A stretch of 64,000 nucleotides of DNA from contig NZ_JAFIFD010000038.1 of the NCBI RefSeq assembly GCF_020832205.1, positions 62,001-126,000 of the forward strand, given 5' to 3'. The stretch comes from Exiguobacterium sp. Its GTDB lineage: Bacteria > Bacillota > Bacilli > Exiguobacteriales > Exiguobacteriaceae. Position 1 is the stretch's first letter. Each line of letters opens with the position of its first letter. Both the position numbers and the translations under genes were made by a program. This document shows, piece after piece, positions 32,853 to 41,300 of the stretch. The notes under the pieces were generated by a model, which ran no database searches, was not told where the DNA came from, and was given only the letters and a program-made list of their open reading frames with translations.

Positions 32853-34535
32853 ATGAGTTATGAACGCAAGTATGCAGAAGCGTTGTCCCGTGTCATCGGC
32901 GACGAGTTGACGCTCGACCAAATCGAGGCCTTGATTGAAAAACCGAAACACGAAGCGCATGGGGATTTAGCGTTCCCGTGCTTCCAACTCGCGAAAGCTT
33001 ACCGGAAAGCCCCGGTCATGATTGCGACGGACATCGCGGGCGAACTGAACGATGAACTGTTCACGAAAGTCGAAGCGGCAGGACCTTACGTCAACGTCTT
33101 CTTGAGCCGTGACGTCGTGTCCCAAGAGATCATCAACACGGTGCTCGATGAGTCGGCGGACTACGCGACGCACGCGACGCGCAACGAGACGATCGTGACG
33201 GACTTCTCGTCGCCGAACATCGCGAAACCGTTCTCGATGGGCCACTTGCGCTCGACGGTCATCGGTAACGCCATCAACCAGATTGCCCGTAAAAACGGCT
33301 ATGACGTCGTCGGCATCAACCACCTTGGCGACTGGGGCACGCAGTTCGGAAAACTGATGGTCGCCTACAAGAAGTGGGGCGACGAGGAAGCGGTACGCGC
33401 CAACCCGATTGCCGAGCTGTTGAAACTTTACGTTCACTTCCATGAAGAAGTGAAGACGCAACCGGAACTCGAAGACGAGGGCCGTGCTTGGTTCAAAAAG
33501 CTTGAAGACGGCAACGAGGAAGCGACTGAACTATGGACATGGTTCCGCGATGAGTCACTGAAGGAGTTCCAAAAAGTATACGACCTTCTCGGTGTCGAAT
33601 TCGACAGCTTTAACGGGGAAGCGTTCTATAACGACAAGATGGACCGCATCGTCGCCATGCTCGAAGAGAAGCAGCTTCTCGTCGAAAGTGAAGGGGCGAT
33701 GGTCGTCTCACTCGACGACGAGAACTTGCCGCCGTGCTTGATCAAGAAGAAAGACGGCGCGACGCTCTACGCGACGCGTGACTTGGCGGCAGCCGTCTAC
33801 CGTCACGAGACGTACAACTTCGTCCAGGCCAACTACGTCGTCGGCGGCGAGCAGGCGCTTCACTTCAAGCAACTGTTCTCTGTACTTCGTAAACTCGGCT
33901 ATGACTTTGTCGACGGCATGCACCACGTACCGTTCGGCTTAATCTTACAAGAAGGGAAGAAGATGTCGACACGTAAAGGTCGCATCGTCCTTCTCGAGGA
34001 AGTGCTGAAAGAAGCGATCGAAAAAGCACAGGCGAACATCGCGCAAAAGAACCCGGAACTTGCGAACGCAGACGACGTGGCCCGTATGGTCGGCGTCGGC
34101 GCGGTCATTTTCCACGACTTGAAGAACGAGCGCATCAACAACATCGAGTTCGACCTCGACAGCATGCTCAAGTTCGAAGGAGAGACGGGTCCTTACGTGC
34201 AGTATACGAACGCCCGTGCGAACTCTCTCCTTCGTAAAGGCAACTACGACGGTTCGACGTTCGCTGGTGCGGACGACGATCATACGTGGGGTGTCGTGAC
34301 GATGCTCAACGCCTTCCCGCACGTCATCACGCGTGCCCATGAGCGCCGTGAACCATCGATCATCAGCCGCTATGTTCTCGACTTGGCGCAAGCGTTCAAC
34401 AAGTATTACGGCCACGTCCGTGTCCTTGAAGAAGACGCAGGCAAGCAGTCGCGTCTCGCCCTCGTCAAAGCTGTGACGATTGTGTTGACGGAAGGACTCC
34501 GGTTGATCGGGGTTCAAGCTCCAGAAGAAATGTAA
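32853..34535 (+). CDS. argS: Arginine-tRNA ligase
   Basis: A 560-residue class I synthetase charging tRNA-Arg. The N-terminal Add1 domain (1-110) is followed by the HIGH-type motif in SSPNIAKPFSMGHLRSTVIGNA and the KMSKS equivalent KMSTRKG (about residue 370). The C-terminal helical anticodon-binding (DALR) domain ends QAPEEM. AAGGAGG is 8 bases before the ATG. Expression is governed by the upstream arginine T-box. Confidence 0.97.
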   Translation: MSYERKYAEALSRVIGDELTLDQIEALIEKPKHEAHGDLAFPCFQLAKAYRKAPVMIATDIAGELNDELFTKVEAAGPYVNVFLSRDVVSQEIINTVLDESADYATHATRNETIVTDFSSPNIAKPFSMGHLRSTVIGNAINQIARKNGYDVVGINHLGDWGTQFGKLMVAYKKWGDEEAVRANPIAELLKLYVHFHEEVKTQPELEDEGRAWFKKLEDGNEEATELWTWFRDESLKEFQKVYDLLGVEFDSFNGEAFYNDKMDRIVAMLEEKQLLVESEGAMVVSLDDENLPPCLIKKKDGATLYATRDLAAAVYRHETYNFVQANYVVGGEQALHFKQLFSVLRKLGYDFVDGMHHVPFGLILQEGKKMSTRKGRIVLLEEVLKEAIEKAQANIAQKNPELANADDVARMVGVGAVIFHDLKNERINNIEFDLDSMLKFEGETGPYVQYTNARANSLLRKGNYDGSTFAGADDDHTWGVVTMLNAFPHVITRAHERREPSIISRYVLDLAQAFNKYYGHVRVLEEDAGKQSRLALVKAVTIVLTEGLRLIGVQAPEEM

Positions 34536-34537
34536 GC

Positions 34538-34575
34538 ATAACGAAAGGGACCTCGCAAGAGGTCCCTTTCGTTAT
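34538..34575. terminator. Bidirectional terminator
   Basis: ATAACGAAAGGGACCTC-GCAA-GAGGTCCCTTTCGTTAT, a 17-bp perfect stem between argS and the phosphoesterase gene. Confidence 0.93.
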
Positions 34576-34576
34576 G

Positions 34577-35155
34577 TCACGCTTTCATCCGCGTGACGGT
34601 CCGTGTTTCGGTATCGTACAGGCACCATTCGCGGTCGAAGATGACGGCGCCGACGTTGATGACGTAGCGTTTCTTCTTCAGCTTGAACGGTGTCCCGAGT
34701 TCCCATGGGATCGAGCGTCCTTTCCGGTAAATACCAGGGATATGGCTATGGCCGATGAAGACGAGCGGGTACTTCCCTTTCTCGACGAGCGGCTCCCAAT
34801 CCGGACTCCACTTCACTTGGTGGCCGTGCAAGAACAGCGCCTCGTCGAGTGTCGTCTGTTCCGGAAGCAAGGCGATGCGTGTCTTGACCGGATGCGAGAC
34901 GACGAGCACCTCGTCGATTCGTTCTTCTTGGTTGCCGCGCAGGCTCGGGAACGTGAGGAGTGCCTCATACTCCGGATCGTACGTCATCACGTCCGTCACA
35001 TCGTGAAACCGTTCGTTGCGCCGCTTTTTGCCGATATGGCACTCGTACAAGTCACCGAGGCAGAGGATGTGCTCGGTCTCGCGGCGAACCGACGCAAGGA
35101 CGGCTTTCAAATCATCAAACGAGCCGTGCGGATCACTGATGATGGCGAGTTTCAT
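34577..35155 (-). CDS. Metallophosphoesterase family protein
   Basis: A 192-residue calcineurin-like phosphoesterase. Metal-binding motifs appear in order: SDPHGS (residue 7), CLGDLYE (about 32), RGNQEE (about 72), LHGH (about 108) and GHSH (about 134). The substrate is unknown; small soluble proteins of this type hydrolyse phosphodiesters or nucleotides. Its ATG overlaps the TGA of yajQ (ATGA), so it is translated after yajQ in a two-gene unit. The 195-residue ORF on the opposite strand is a shadow. Confidence 0.85.
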   Translation of the reverse strand: MKLAIISDPHGSFDDLKAVLASVRRETEHILCLGDLYECHIGKKRRNERFHDVTDVMTYDPEYEALLTFPSLRGNQEERIDEVLVVSHPVKTRIALLPEQTTLDEALFLHGHQVKWSPDWEPLVEKGKYPLVFIGHSHIPGIYRKGRSIPWELGTPFKLKKKRYVINVGAVIFDREWCLYDTETRTVTRMKA

Positions 35156-35643
35156 CGGTAGTTCGTGAACTGGGCGTCAACCGACAACTCGAGCTCACGG
35201 ACGAGCTGCATGACAGCTTGCAGGTCATCACGCGACTTGGCCGTCACACGGATTTGGTCGTCTTGAATTTGTGGTTTCACTTTCAATTTCGACTCTTTGA
35301 TGGCGTTGTTAATTTTTTTCGCGTCGTCTTTATCGATTCCGCTCTTCAACTTGACGCGTTGACGGACGGTGCCGCCGAGCGCGCGCTCGATTTTTTGATA
35401 GTCGAGGTTTTTCGTCGGGACGCCGCGTTTGATCAGCTTAGAAATCATGACGTCTTTTAACTGTTCGAGTTTATAGTCGTCGTCTGAGACGAGGACGAGG
35501 TCGCCGTTATCGAGTGACATCTCGCTTTTCGAGCCTTTGAAGTCATAACGGTTCAAGATTTCTTTTTCGGCGATTTGAATCGCGTTTTTCACTTCTTCGA
35601 GGTTCATTTCTGACACAATATCAAAAGAATTGTCTTTTGCCAT
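35152..35643 (-). CDS. yajQ: YajQ family nucleotide-binding protein
   Basis: A 163-residue protein with the two-lobed YajQ fold. The start [21 protein letters not shown] and the later [25 protein letters not shown] are highly conserved in the family. Members bind nucleotides, and c-di-GMP binding has been reported for some; the role in Bacillota is not settled. AAAGGATGG precedes the ATG. It is the first gene of a two-gene unit with the phosphoesterase and divergent from the pullulanase. Confidence 0.92.
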   Translation of the reverse strand: MAKDNSFDIVSEMNLEEVKNAIQIAEKEILNRYDFKGSKSEMSLDNGDLVLVSDDDYKLEQLKDVMISKLIKRGVPTKNLDYQKIERALGGTVRQRVKLKSGIDKDDAKKINNAIKESKLKVKPQIQDDQIRVTAKSRDDLQAVMQLVRELELSVDAQFTNYR

Positions 35644-35712
35644 GTTTCATCCATCCTTTATGAGGGTTTTGTTATAATGATAGCAGATTTGAAGTAGTGA
35701 AGGAGTGAAAGA

Positions 35713-37704
35713 ATGGAACGTACTATCGATCAACAGACAAATGTAGATTTAGATCATATGGCTTATCACGGAAAAGACCTCGGGGTGACGTTTAAAAGTG
35801 ACTTCATCCGATTGCGTGTCTGGTCACCCGTCGCGACCGAAATGGCTGTCAAACTGTACCGGACGCCGCGGGCGCGCAAGTTTGAACGGATGGCGCTCGA
35901 ACGGGCAGAGAAAGGGACGTGGGTCATTGAACTCGATCGCTCGTTTGAAGGACAGTTTTACGTGTTCGAGGCGGTCGTTGACGGCAAGCGTGTCGAATCG
36001 CTCGATCCGTACGCGAAAGTCGTCGGTGTCAACGGGAAACGCGGATGTCTTCTCGACCCATCCGCGCTCAATCCCGACCATTGGGTGAAAGAACGCCCGC
36101 TCTTCCACTCTTCACAAGAAGCGGTCATCTATGAAGCGCACGTCCGCGATTTGACGAGCCACCCGGACAGCGGGGCATTGCATCGCGGCAAGTTTCTAGG
36201 CATGACCGAGGTCGGTACGAAGACACCGAACGGCTATCCGACGGGGCTCGACTACATCACGTCACTCGGCATCACCCATCTGCAACTCATGCCGTTCTTC
36301 GACTACGGATCGGTCAATGAGTCGAAAGAAAGTGAATCCAATTACAACTGGGGTTATGATCCGGTCCATTACTTCGCCGTCGAAGGGTCTTACGCGTCAT
36401 CCGCGGACGATCCGGCAGCTCGAATCATCGAACTCAAAGCGATGATTCAGGCGCTGCATGACCGTGGCATCCGTGTCATCATGGACGTCGTCTTCAACCA
36501 TACGTACGATGCGTTGACGACGCCGCTCGGTCAATTCGTACCTGATTATTATTATCGCTTGAACGAGGACGGGACACTCGCTGATGGATCGGCGTGCGGG
36601 AACGACACGGCGTCAGAACGGGCGATGATGCGTAAGCTCATCGTCGAATGTGTGACGTATTGGGCGAAAGAGTTCATGATTGACGGCTTCCGTTTCGATT
36701 TGATGGGGCTGCATGACGTCAAGACGATGAACCAAGTCCGCAAAGCGCTCGACCGGGTCGACCCGTCCATCCTTGTCATCGGAGAAGGCTGGGACCTCGA
36801 CACGCCGCTGTCGGTGCGAAAGAAAGCGAACCAGCACAACGCCCGTAAAATGCCGCGTATCGCTCAATTCAACGATGCCATCCGAGACGGGGTACGCGGT
36901 GACGTGTTCATCGACGACTTACCGGGTTGGGTGAGTGGCAATCTCGACATGACGAGTGACGTGAAGCGCGGTATCGCCGGTGCCGTCACGAGTCAAAGTT
37001 TTGCGGACGAGCCGAACCAAGTCGTCAACTACGTCGAATGTCATGATAATTTGACGCTTTGGGACAAGCTTGCCGTGACGAATCCCGATGATGACGAGAC
37101 GACGCGCCGTCGCCGGCACCGTCTCGCGACGACGATCGTCATGCTCGGGCAAGGCATCCCGTTTCTCCATAGCGGACAGGAATTCTTCCGGACGAAAGAC
37201 GGGGACGAGAACAGCTTCAACTCTGGTGAAGTCGTCAACCGTCTCGATTGGACACGGGCCGAGACGGAGACGCCAAGCGTCGAGTATGTAAAAGGATTAA
37301 TCAGCCTGCGGAAACAATATCCGTTGTTCCGTCTCGAGAACGCCGAGCAGATTCGCAAACATTTACGCTTCTTCGATGAAGAAGAAGGGGTCATCGCCTA
37401 TGAGCTCAGCCGTCACGTCGAGGGCTACGTCGAGCGCCACCTCGTCTACCATAACGGACTAGAACAAGAAGTCGAAGTGAAACTTCCCTCCGGTAAGTTC
37501 GAGGTGAACGTCGAAGACCATACCGTCAACTTGACAGCGCCACGACTCATCGAAGCGCGGCATGTAACGATCGCCCCGCTCTCGACGCTCGTCGTGACCG
37601 AACGCCGTCCGGACTACAGCAAATATGCCGTCGCCGGCGGAGCCGCTCTTGCGATTCTCGGTCTCTGGTATGTGGCGAAAAAACGGAAAAACAAGCAAAA
37701 GTAA
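35713..37704 (+). CDS. pulA: Type I pullulanase with a C-terminal membrane helix
   Basis: Debranching enzyme that cleaves alpha-1,6 links in glycogen-type glucans. A 663-residue protein. An N-terminal CBM48-like domain (about 20-110) precedes the GH13 barrel. The type I signature YNWGYDP is near residue 215, with the catalytic nucleophile in DGFRFDLMG, acid/base in VIGEGWDL and third carboxylate in VECHDNLTLWDK. There is no signal peptide, yet the last 35 residues form a membrane helix (YAVAGGAALAILGLWYVA) followed by KKRKNKQK, with no LPXTG motif. This looks like a tail anchor on a cytosolic enzyme. AAGGAG precedes the ATG; an extended -10 (TGTTATAAT) lies upstream. Confidence 0.9.
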   Translation: MERTIDQQTNVDLDHMAYHGKDLGVTFKSDFIRLRVWSPVATEMAVKLYRTPRARKFERMALERAEKGTWVIELDRSFEGQFYVFEAVVDGKRVESLDPYAKVVGVNGKRGCLLDPSALNPDHWVKERPLFHSSQEAVIYEAHVRDLTSHPDSGALHRGKFLGMTEVGTKTPNGYPTGLDYITSLGITHLQLMPFFDYGSVNESKESESNYNWGYDPVHYFAVEGSYASSADDPAARIIELKAMIQALHDRGIRVIMDVVFNHTYDALTTPLGQFVPDYYYRLNEDGTLADGSACGNDTASERAMMRKLIVECVTYWAKEFMIDGFRFDLMGLHDVKTMNQVRKALDRVDPSILVIGEGWDLDTPLSVRKKANQHNARKMPRIAQFNDAIRDGVRGDVFIDDLPGWVSGNLDMTSDVKRGIAGAVTSQSFADEPNQVVNYVECHDNLTLWDKLAVTNPDDDETTRRRRHRLATTIVMLGQGIPFLHSGQEFFRTKDGDENSFNSGEVVNRLDWTRAETETPSVEYVKGLISLRKQYPLFRLENAEQIRKHLRFFDEEEGVIAYELSRHVEGYVERHLVYHNGLEQEVEVKLPSGKFEVNVEDHTVNLTAPRLIEARHVTIAPLSTLVVTERRPDYSKYAVAGGAALAILGLWYVAKKRKNKQK

Positions 37705-37711
37705 GCACAAA

Positions 37712-37739
37712 AAAAGGAGACGTCATTCCGTCTCCTTTT
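37712..37739. terminator. Bidirectional terminator
   Basis: AAAAGGAGACG-TCATTC-CGTCTCCTTTT between pulA and the convergent yycC; it covers the yycC stop. Confidence 0.9.
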
Positions 37740-37887
37740 CCTCGTTCGCTTCCGATTGTGAGGCTTCAAGTTGCATCATTTTTTGTACGAGGATATGTTT
37801 TGGCATATGCATCAAGTCTTCGAGCGGGACGTTTAACTTCTTGGCAAGTTCGACAGCCGTCTCCGGTGACAATTGAAGTGGGCGCAT
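37723..37887 (-). CDS. yycC: YycC family small protein (54 residues, not in ORF track)
   Basis: The reading frame MRPLQLSPETAVELAKKLNV... runs for 54 residues and was missed by the track because of its length. The MRPLQ start and the PLEDLMHMPKHIL block match the YycC family of Bacillales, whose function is unknown. The ribosome binding site AAAGGAGAG is 7 bases before the ATG. It is soluble and acidic at the C-terminus (SEANEEKETE). A TATACT -10 lies upstream at about 37930. The gene is divergent from the hypothetical gene at 38028, with a 23-bp palindrome in between. Confidence 0.85.
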   Translation of the reverse strand: MRPLQLSPETAVELAKKLNVPLEDLMHMPKHILVQKMMQLEASQSEANEEKETE

Positions 37888-37952
37888 TAAAAACTCTCCT
37901 TTCTATAAGTGGATTAGCTACCGCCAGTATACAGGAAAACAGGACGAAATGA

Positions 37953-37975
37953 GAATGTGTTCGTGGAACACATTC
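37953..37975. promoter_or_regulatory. Perfect palindrome, probable operator
   Basis: GAATGTGTTC-GTG-GAACACATTC has 10-base arms and a 3-base centre. It sits in the divergent gap between yycC and the gene at 38028, with no T run. It looks like a binding site for a dimeric regulator; which one is unknown. Confidence 0.6.
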
Positions 37976-38027
37976 AAAATCGTCAAAACGTTCGGTCGTT
38001 GCTAAGCTAAAGTTAGGAAGTGATCAA

Positions 38028-38819
38028 ATGTACAAACAAGTCGCAGACTATCAATTTCATCAGACGGTCGAATGGTTAGAGCGTGTCGGTGGAGGATGGA
38101 TGTTATATTTGGCGCAAACGGGATTTTTATTCTTTGACGAGACGTTCCACGTCCAATGGGAACTCGAATGGGAATGGACACCGTGCGCCCTCTTTATAGA
38201 ACCACATAGAAAGATTGCCGTCGCATTGTTCCGCGATCGGCAGACGTACGGCATCATCGACCTCAAAAGAGGCACGATGGAAAGTCATCCGCTACCGCGC
38301 GCGTTTCACGACGATTGGTTCAGCAATTTATATCATTGGGACGGGGACGACCTGTTTCTGTACTCGGCCGAATCCGATATCGTGGCGCTCAATGTGAGCG
38401 ACAAGACGTTTCGTTACAGCCGGTATGAAGAAGTCCCGACGTTCGGAGCCATTATCGAGCTGGCGTATCAGCCAGATTACGATTTCGAACGTTTCACGTC
38501 CCCAGGTCTCGTCACATTGTATGACGAACGGAATCGCCAATTCCTCGTCGATGACGTCGGTGCCAATGAGCGCTGGGTCATTCCGTACGGGGGCGAACGG
38601 GATACCGTTATCGTCGATCAAATCGGCGAGACGACCGCGATCACCTCGTCGACAGCGTTCCAGCTGTTCGATCGTGAGCGCGAACTGTTTTCTTCTGAAG
38701 TATGTGCCGAAAATGAACTACTGAAAGTCGTTTTGCTAGACGAGGCGGGTGACCGGCTCGTCGTCTTGTCAACACCGCGTCGCTTTTGTCACAGTTGGCT
38801 TCAAGTGTTCGAACGTTGA
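38028..38819 (+). CDS. Hypothetical protein, beta-rich, 263 residues
   Basis: I do not recognise this soluble protein. It is rich in aromatic residues and beta-strand-like repeats (GWMLYLAQTGFLFFDETFHVQWELEWEW; DDLFLYSAESDIVALNVSDKTF; LLKVVLLDEAGDRLVVLST), which suggests a beta-propeller-like or jelly-roll architecture. There is no signal peptide. TTAGGAAGTG precedes the ATG. It lies next to a 23-bp palindrome and ends at its own terminator. Its neighbours (yycC, MMPL transporter) give no hint of role. Confidence 0.65.
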   Translation: MYKQVADYQFHQTVEWLERVGGGWMLYLAQTGFLFFDETFHVQWELEWEWTPCALFIEPHRKIAVALFRDRQTYGIIDLKRGTMESHPLPRAFHDDWFSNLYHWDGDDLFLYSAESDIVALNVSDKTFRYSRYEEVPTFGAIIELAYQPDYDFERFTSPGLVTLYDERNRQFLVDDVGANERWVIPYGGERDTVIVDQIGETTAITSSTAFQLFDRERELFSSEVCAENELLKVVLLDEAGDRLVVLSTPRRFCHSWLQVFER

Positions 38820-38821
38820 CG

Positions 38822-38854
38822 TTCCTGAACCCGATCAAGGTTCAGGAATTTTTT
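38822..38854 (+). terminator. Terminator of the 263-residue hypothetical gene
   Basis: TTCCTGAACC / GGTTCAGGAA hairpin followed by six T. Confidence 0.9.
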
Positions 38855-38857
38855 GTG

Positions 38858-38900
38858 AAGACTCTAGTGAAAGCCCGAGAAAACGGGAAGAGTCTTTTTA
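38858..38900 (+). terminator. Second terminator-like hairpin, possible attenuator of the MMPL gene
   Basis: AAGACTC (38858) pairs with GAGTCTT (38890), with an inner CCCG / CGGG pair, followed by TTTTTA. It ends only about 20 bases before the MMPL start codon. Confidence 0.6.
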
Positions 38901-38921
38901 GACGGAGAGGAGTGGGAACGT

Positions 38922-41045
38922 ATGGAACGGTTAGGACACGCGTTAGTCCGATGGCGCTACATAGTCGTCGCGATTTGGACCTTATTATTGGCGGTATCCG
39001 TGTATTTCGGGTTACAACTCCCAGGTGAACTACGGGGCAACGGTTTTGCCATCCAAGATGGACGGTTTGCTCAAGTCGAGGACAAGTTGAACGATCGGTT
39101 CGACCGAGCCGGCGCCTCGATGATCGTGTTGCTTGAAGGCGGGGACCTCGATGCCGTGCTCGAGGAGCAACGCGACCGGCTCGAATCCCTGCCCGGCGTC
39201 GATGGGGTCATCACGCCGGAAGAGAATCCGGATGCGCGTGTGGGGGACGTCGCATATTTGTTGCTCGAGTTTAACGACTACGACACGGCGGAAGCGTCAA
39301 TTGAAGACGTCCGCAACGCCCTCATTCAAGACAGTGACACGGAAGTCCGTTTGACCGGGGAGCCGGTCTTTGCCGACGATTTGAACGAGGCGTCGAAAAA
39401 TGACTTAATTCGGGCCGAACTGATCGGGATACCGGTCGCCCTCATCGTCTTGTTGCTAGTGTTCGGGACCCCGCTCGCGGCGTTCATGCCGCTCTTTGTC
39501 GGCTTGATCACGTTTATCGTCGCGGCCGGATCGCTGTTCTTCTTCGCTCAGACGATGGAACTGTCCATCTTCGTCTTGAACGCAGTGGCGATGATTGCCA
39601 TCGCGCTCGGGATCGACTTCTCGCTTCTTCTCGTCAACCGTTATCGGGAAGAGCTTGCCAAAGGGAAATCACGAGAAGCGGCCATCGTCCGGACGGTCGC
39701 GACCGCAGGACGTTCGATTTTATTCTCGGGCCTTTGCGTGTTCGTCGGATTGGCCGGACTGTTGTTCATTCAAGTCGACGTCTTCCAAGCGATCGCACTC
39801 GGCGCGCTGATTGCCGTCGCTGGAGCCGTGCTGTCGGCGCTCACTCTCTTGCCGTCAGCGCTTTATATCGTAGGGGATGCGATCAATAAAGGACGCCTCG
39901 TTAAGACGAACGAGCTTCGTTCAGAAGTGCGCTGGCAACAACTCGCACGTTTCGTCATGAAACGTCCGGTCGTCATGACGCTCGTCGCGCTGCTCTTGTT
40001 ACTGCCGAGTCTTTGGTTCGTACGAGATTTGGAGTTAAACATCCCGGATGCGGACGCGCTCCCGACGTCGTATGAGTCGCGGGCCGCGCTCGAACGCTGG
40101 GATGACGTGTTCGGCGAGACATCGACAGACGCAGTGTTGTTGTTTGAGACGAACGATTTGACCGATTCGATGATTCTCGAAGAATTGACGGCGCTCACCG
40201 ACGAGTTGAACGAAGACCCGATTGTCGACAACGTTACGACGTTCTTGACGGCGTCCGGGCTGACACCGGAAGCGTTCCAGCAACTCGCCGAGGCCGCCCC
40301 GGAACAGCTTGAGGCGTTCGACCGCCTCGTCACGCTCGACGGCAATACGGACCTCGCTCTCGTCAACGTCAGTTTCAACGTTCCGCCAAGCGATAAAGAA
40401 GCGCAGGCGTTCGTCCGCGATTGGCGTGAGCAAGGGTTCGATGTCGGGGGACCGGCCGCATTTAACGAAGAGATTTACGAAGAAATCTATGACAGCATCC
40501 CATACGCGGTCATCACCGTCATCTTGGCGACGTTCGTCATTCTCATGTGGGCGTTCCGTTCGATTTTGATCCCGATCAAGGCGATCATCATGAACGTGCT
40601 TGGTCTCGGGGCGACGTTTGGCCTCTTGGTCATCATCTTCGAATCAGGTTACGTCTATGACGCCGAGACGATCAGTATTTTGACGCCGGTGTTCATCTTC
40701 TCGCTCGTCTTTGGGCTCTCGATGGACTACGAGGTGTTCCTCGTATCAAGGATTGAAGAGTACTATCGGGAGACGGGAGATAATGATTACGCGACGGAGA
40801 TGGGACTTGCGAAGACGAGTAAAATCATCACATCGGCTGCGATTATCATGATTGTCGTCACGGGGGCGTTCGCCTTTACGGGTGTCAGTCCGATCAAGCA
40901 GCTCGGTGTCGGCATTGCGCTCGCAATCTTCATCGACGCGACCATCATTCGAATTCTCCTCGTGCCGTCTTTGATGAAACTGTTCGGGGATTGGAATTGG
41001 TGGTGGTTCGGAAAGAAAAATTTACCGAAACGTAATCTACATTAA
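38922..41045 (+). CDS. MMPL family RND transporter (YdfJ-like)
   Basis: A 707-residue membrane protein with the MMPL/RND layout: one N-terminal helix (about 10-30), an extracytoplasmic domain of about 130 residues, five helices (about 165-330), another helix near 345-365, a second external domain and the last five helices to about 690. The motif GIDFSLLLVNRYREELAKGKSREAAI and its second-half equivalent GLSMDYEVFLVSRIEEYYRETG carry the charged residues of the family's proton-relay region. Substrates are lipids or drugs; unknown here. GGAGAGGAGTGG precedes the ATG. Two tandem terminator-like hairpins lie immediately upstream, and a 20-bp palindrome spans the stop codon. Confidence 0.87.
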   Translation: MERLGHALVRWRYIVVAIWTLLLAVSVYFGLQLPGELRGNGFAIQDGRFAQVEDKLNDRFDRAGASMIVLLEGGDLDAVLEEQRDRLESLPGVDGVITPEENPDARVGDVAYLLLEFNDYDTAEASIEDVRNALIQDSDTEVRLTGEPVFADDLNEASKNDLIRAELIGIPVALIVLLLVFGTPLAAFMPLFVGLITFIVAAGSLFFFAQTMELSIFVLNAVAMIAIALGIDFSLLLVNRYREELAKGKSREAAIVRTVATAGRSILFSGLCVFVGLAGLLFIQVDVFQAIALGALIAVAGAVLSALTLLPSALYIVGDAINKGRLVKTNELRSEVRWQQLARFVMKRPVVMTLVALLLLLPSLWFVRDLELNIPDADALPTSYESRAALERWDDVFGETSTDAVLLFETNDLTDSMILEELTALTDELNEDPIVDNVTTFLTASGLTPEAFQQLAEAAPEQLEAFDRLVTLDGNTDLALVNVSFNVPPSDKEAQAFVRDWREQGFDVGGPAAFNEEIYEEIYDSIPYAVITVILATFVILMWAFRSILIPIKAIIMNVLGLGATFGLLVIIFESGYVYDAETISILTPVFIFSLVFGLSMDYEVFLVSRIEEYYRETGDNDYATEMGLAKTSKIITSAAIIMIVVTGAFAFTGVSPIKQLGVGIALAIFIDATIIRILLVPSLMKLFGDWNWWWFGKKNLPKRNLH

Positions 41046-41059
41046 ATGTACATTTAATG
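41040..41059. promoter_or_regulatory. 20-bp perfect palindrome across the MMPL stop codon
   Basis: CATTAAATGTACATTTAATG is fully self-complementary and AT-rich, without a T run or loop. It lies about 20 bases upstream of the promoter for the YitT leader and is a candidate operator. Confidence 0.5.
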
Positions 41060-41076
41060 AAACACTCGTTAAAGTA

Positions 41077-41085
41077 TGTTAAAAT
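41077..41085 (+). promoter_or_regulatory. Extended -10 promoter of the YitT leader
   Basis: TGTTAAAAT reads as TG-n-TAAAAT. No good -35 is seen. Confidence 0.45.
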
Positions 41086-41091
41086 AGTCCC

Positions 41092-41300
41092 ATGAATACG
41101 CGCATTTATGGGAAAGGAAGGTCTTTATGGACACCGAGAGGGCATGGCCTCTGTTTCAATTACCGGACTTCTAGCGTTGAGTGTTTACAGATGAAATCAA
41201 TGTAAAACATCAACAAACGGAAGATCGGAGATGGAACAGATGGAACCGCGGCTACGACTGAGGATCCTCCTCTCCGTTGAAAACGGGGAGGACAATCGGA
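41092..41300 (+). promoter_or_regulatory. Long structured 5' leader with a sequestered ribosome binding site (unassigned RNA element)
   Basis: About 210 bases without a gene. Visible structures are CCCAT / ATGGG at the start, AGAGG / CCTCT in the middle, and a final hairpin in which TCCTCC (41265) pairs with GGGGAGGA (41285), burying the ribosome binding site of the YitT gene. A T-box-like core, AGATGGAACCGCGG (41238-41251), lies just before it, but the usual stem I specifier signature is not evident. It may be a translational T-box variant or another riboswitch. I cannot assign it. Confidence 0.5.

Noticed and set aside
34574-35161. 195-residue plus-strand ORF
   Set aside because: It lies exactly antisense to the metallophosphoesterase gene, whose catalytic motifs are intact; it has no ribosome binding site and is a high-GC shadow frame.
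37600-37704. Sortase (LPXTG) anchoring of the pullulanase
   Set aside because: There is a hydrophobic helix and basic tail but no LPXTG-like motif before it and no N-terminal signal peptide.
41238-41251. Firm T-box call for the YitT leader
   Set aside because: The 14-base core is close to the T-box consensus, but the third base differs and I cannot find the stem I AGTA/GAA specifier signature seen in the two real T-boxes here; kept only as an unassigned leader.
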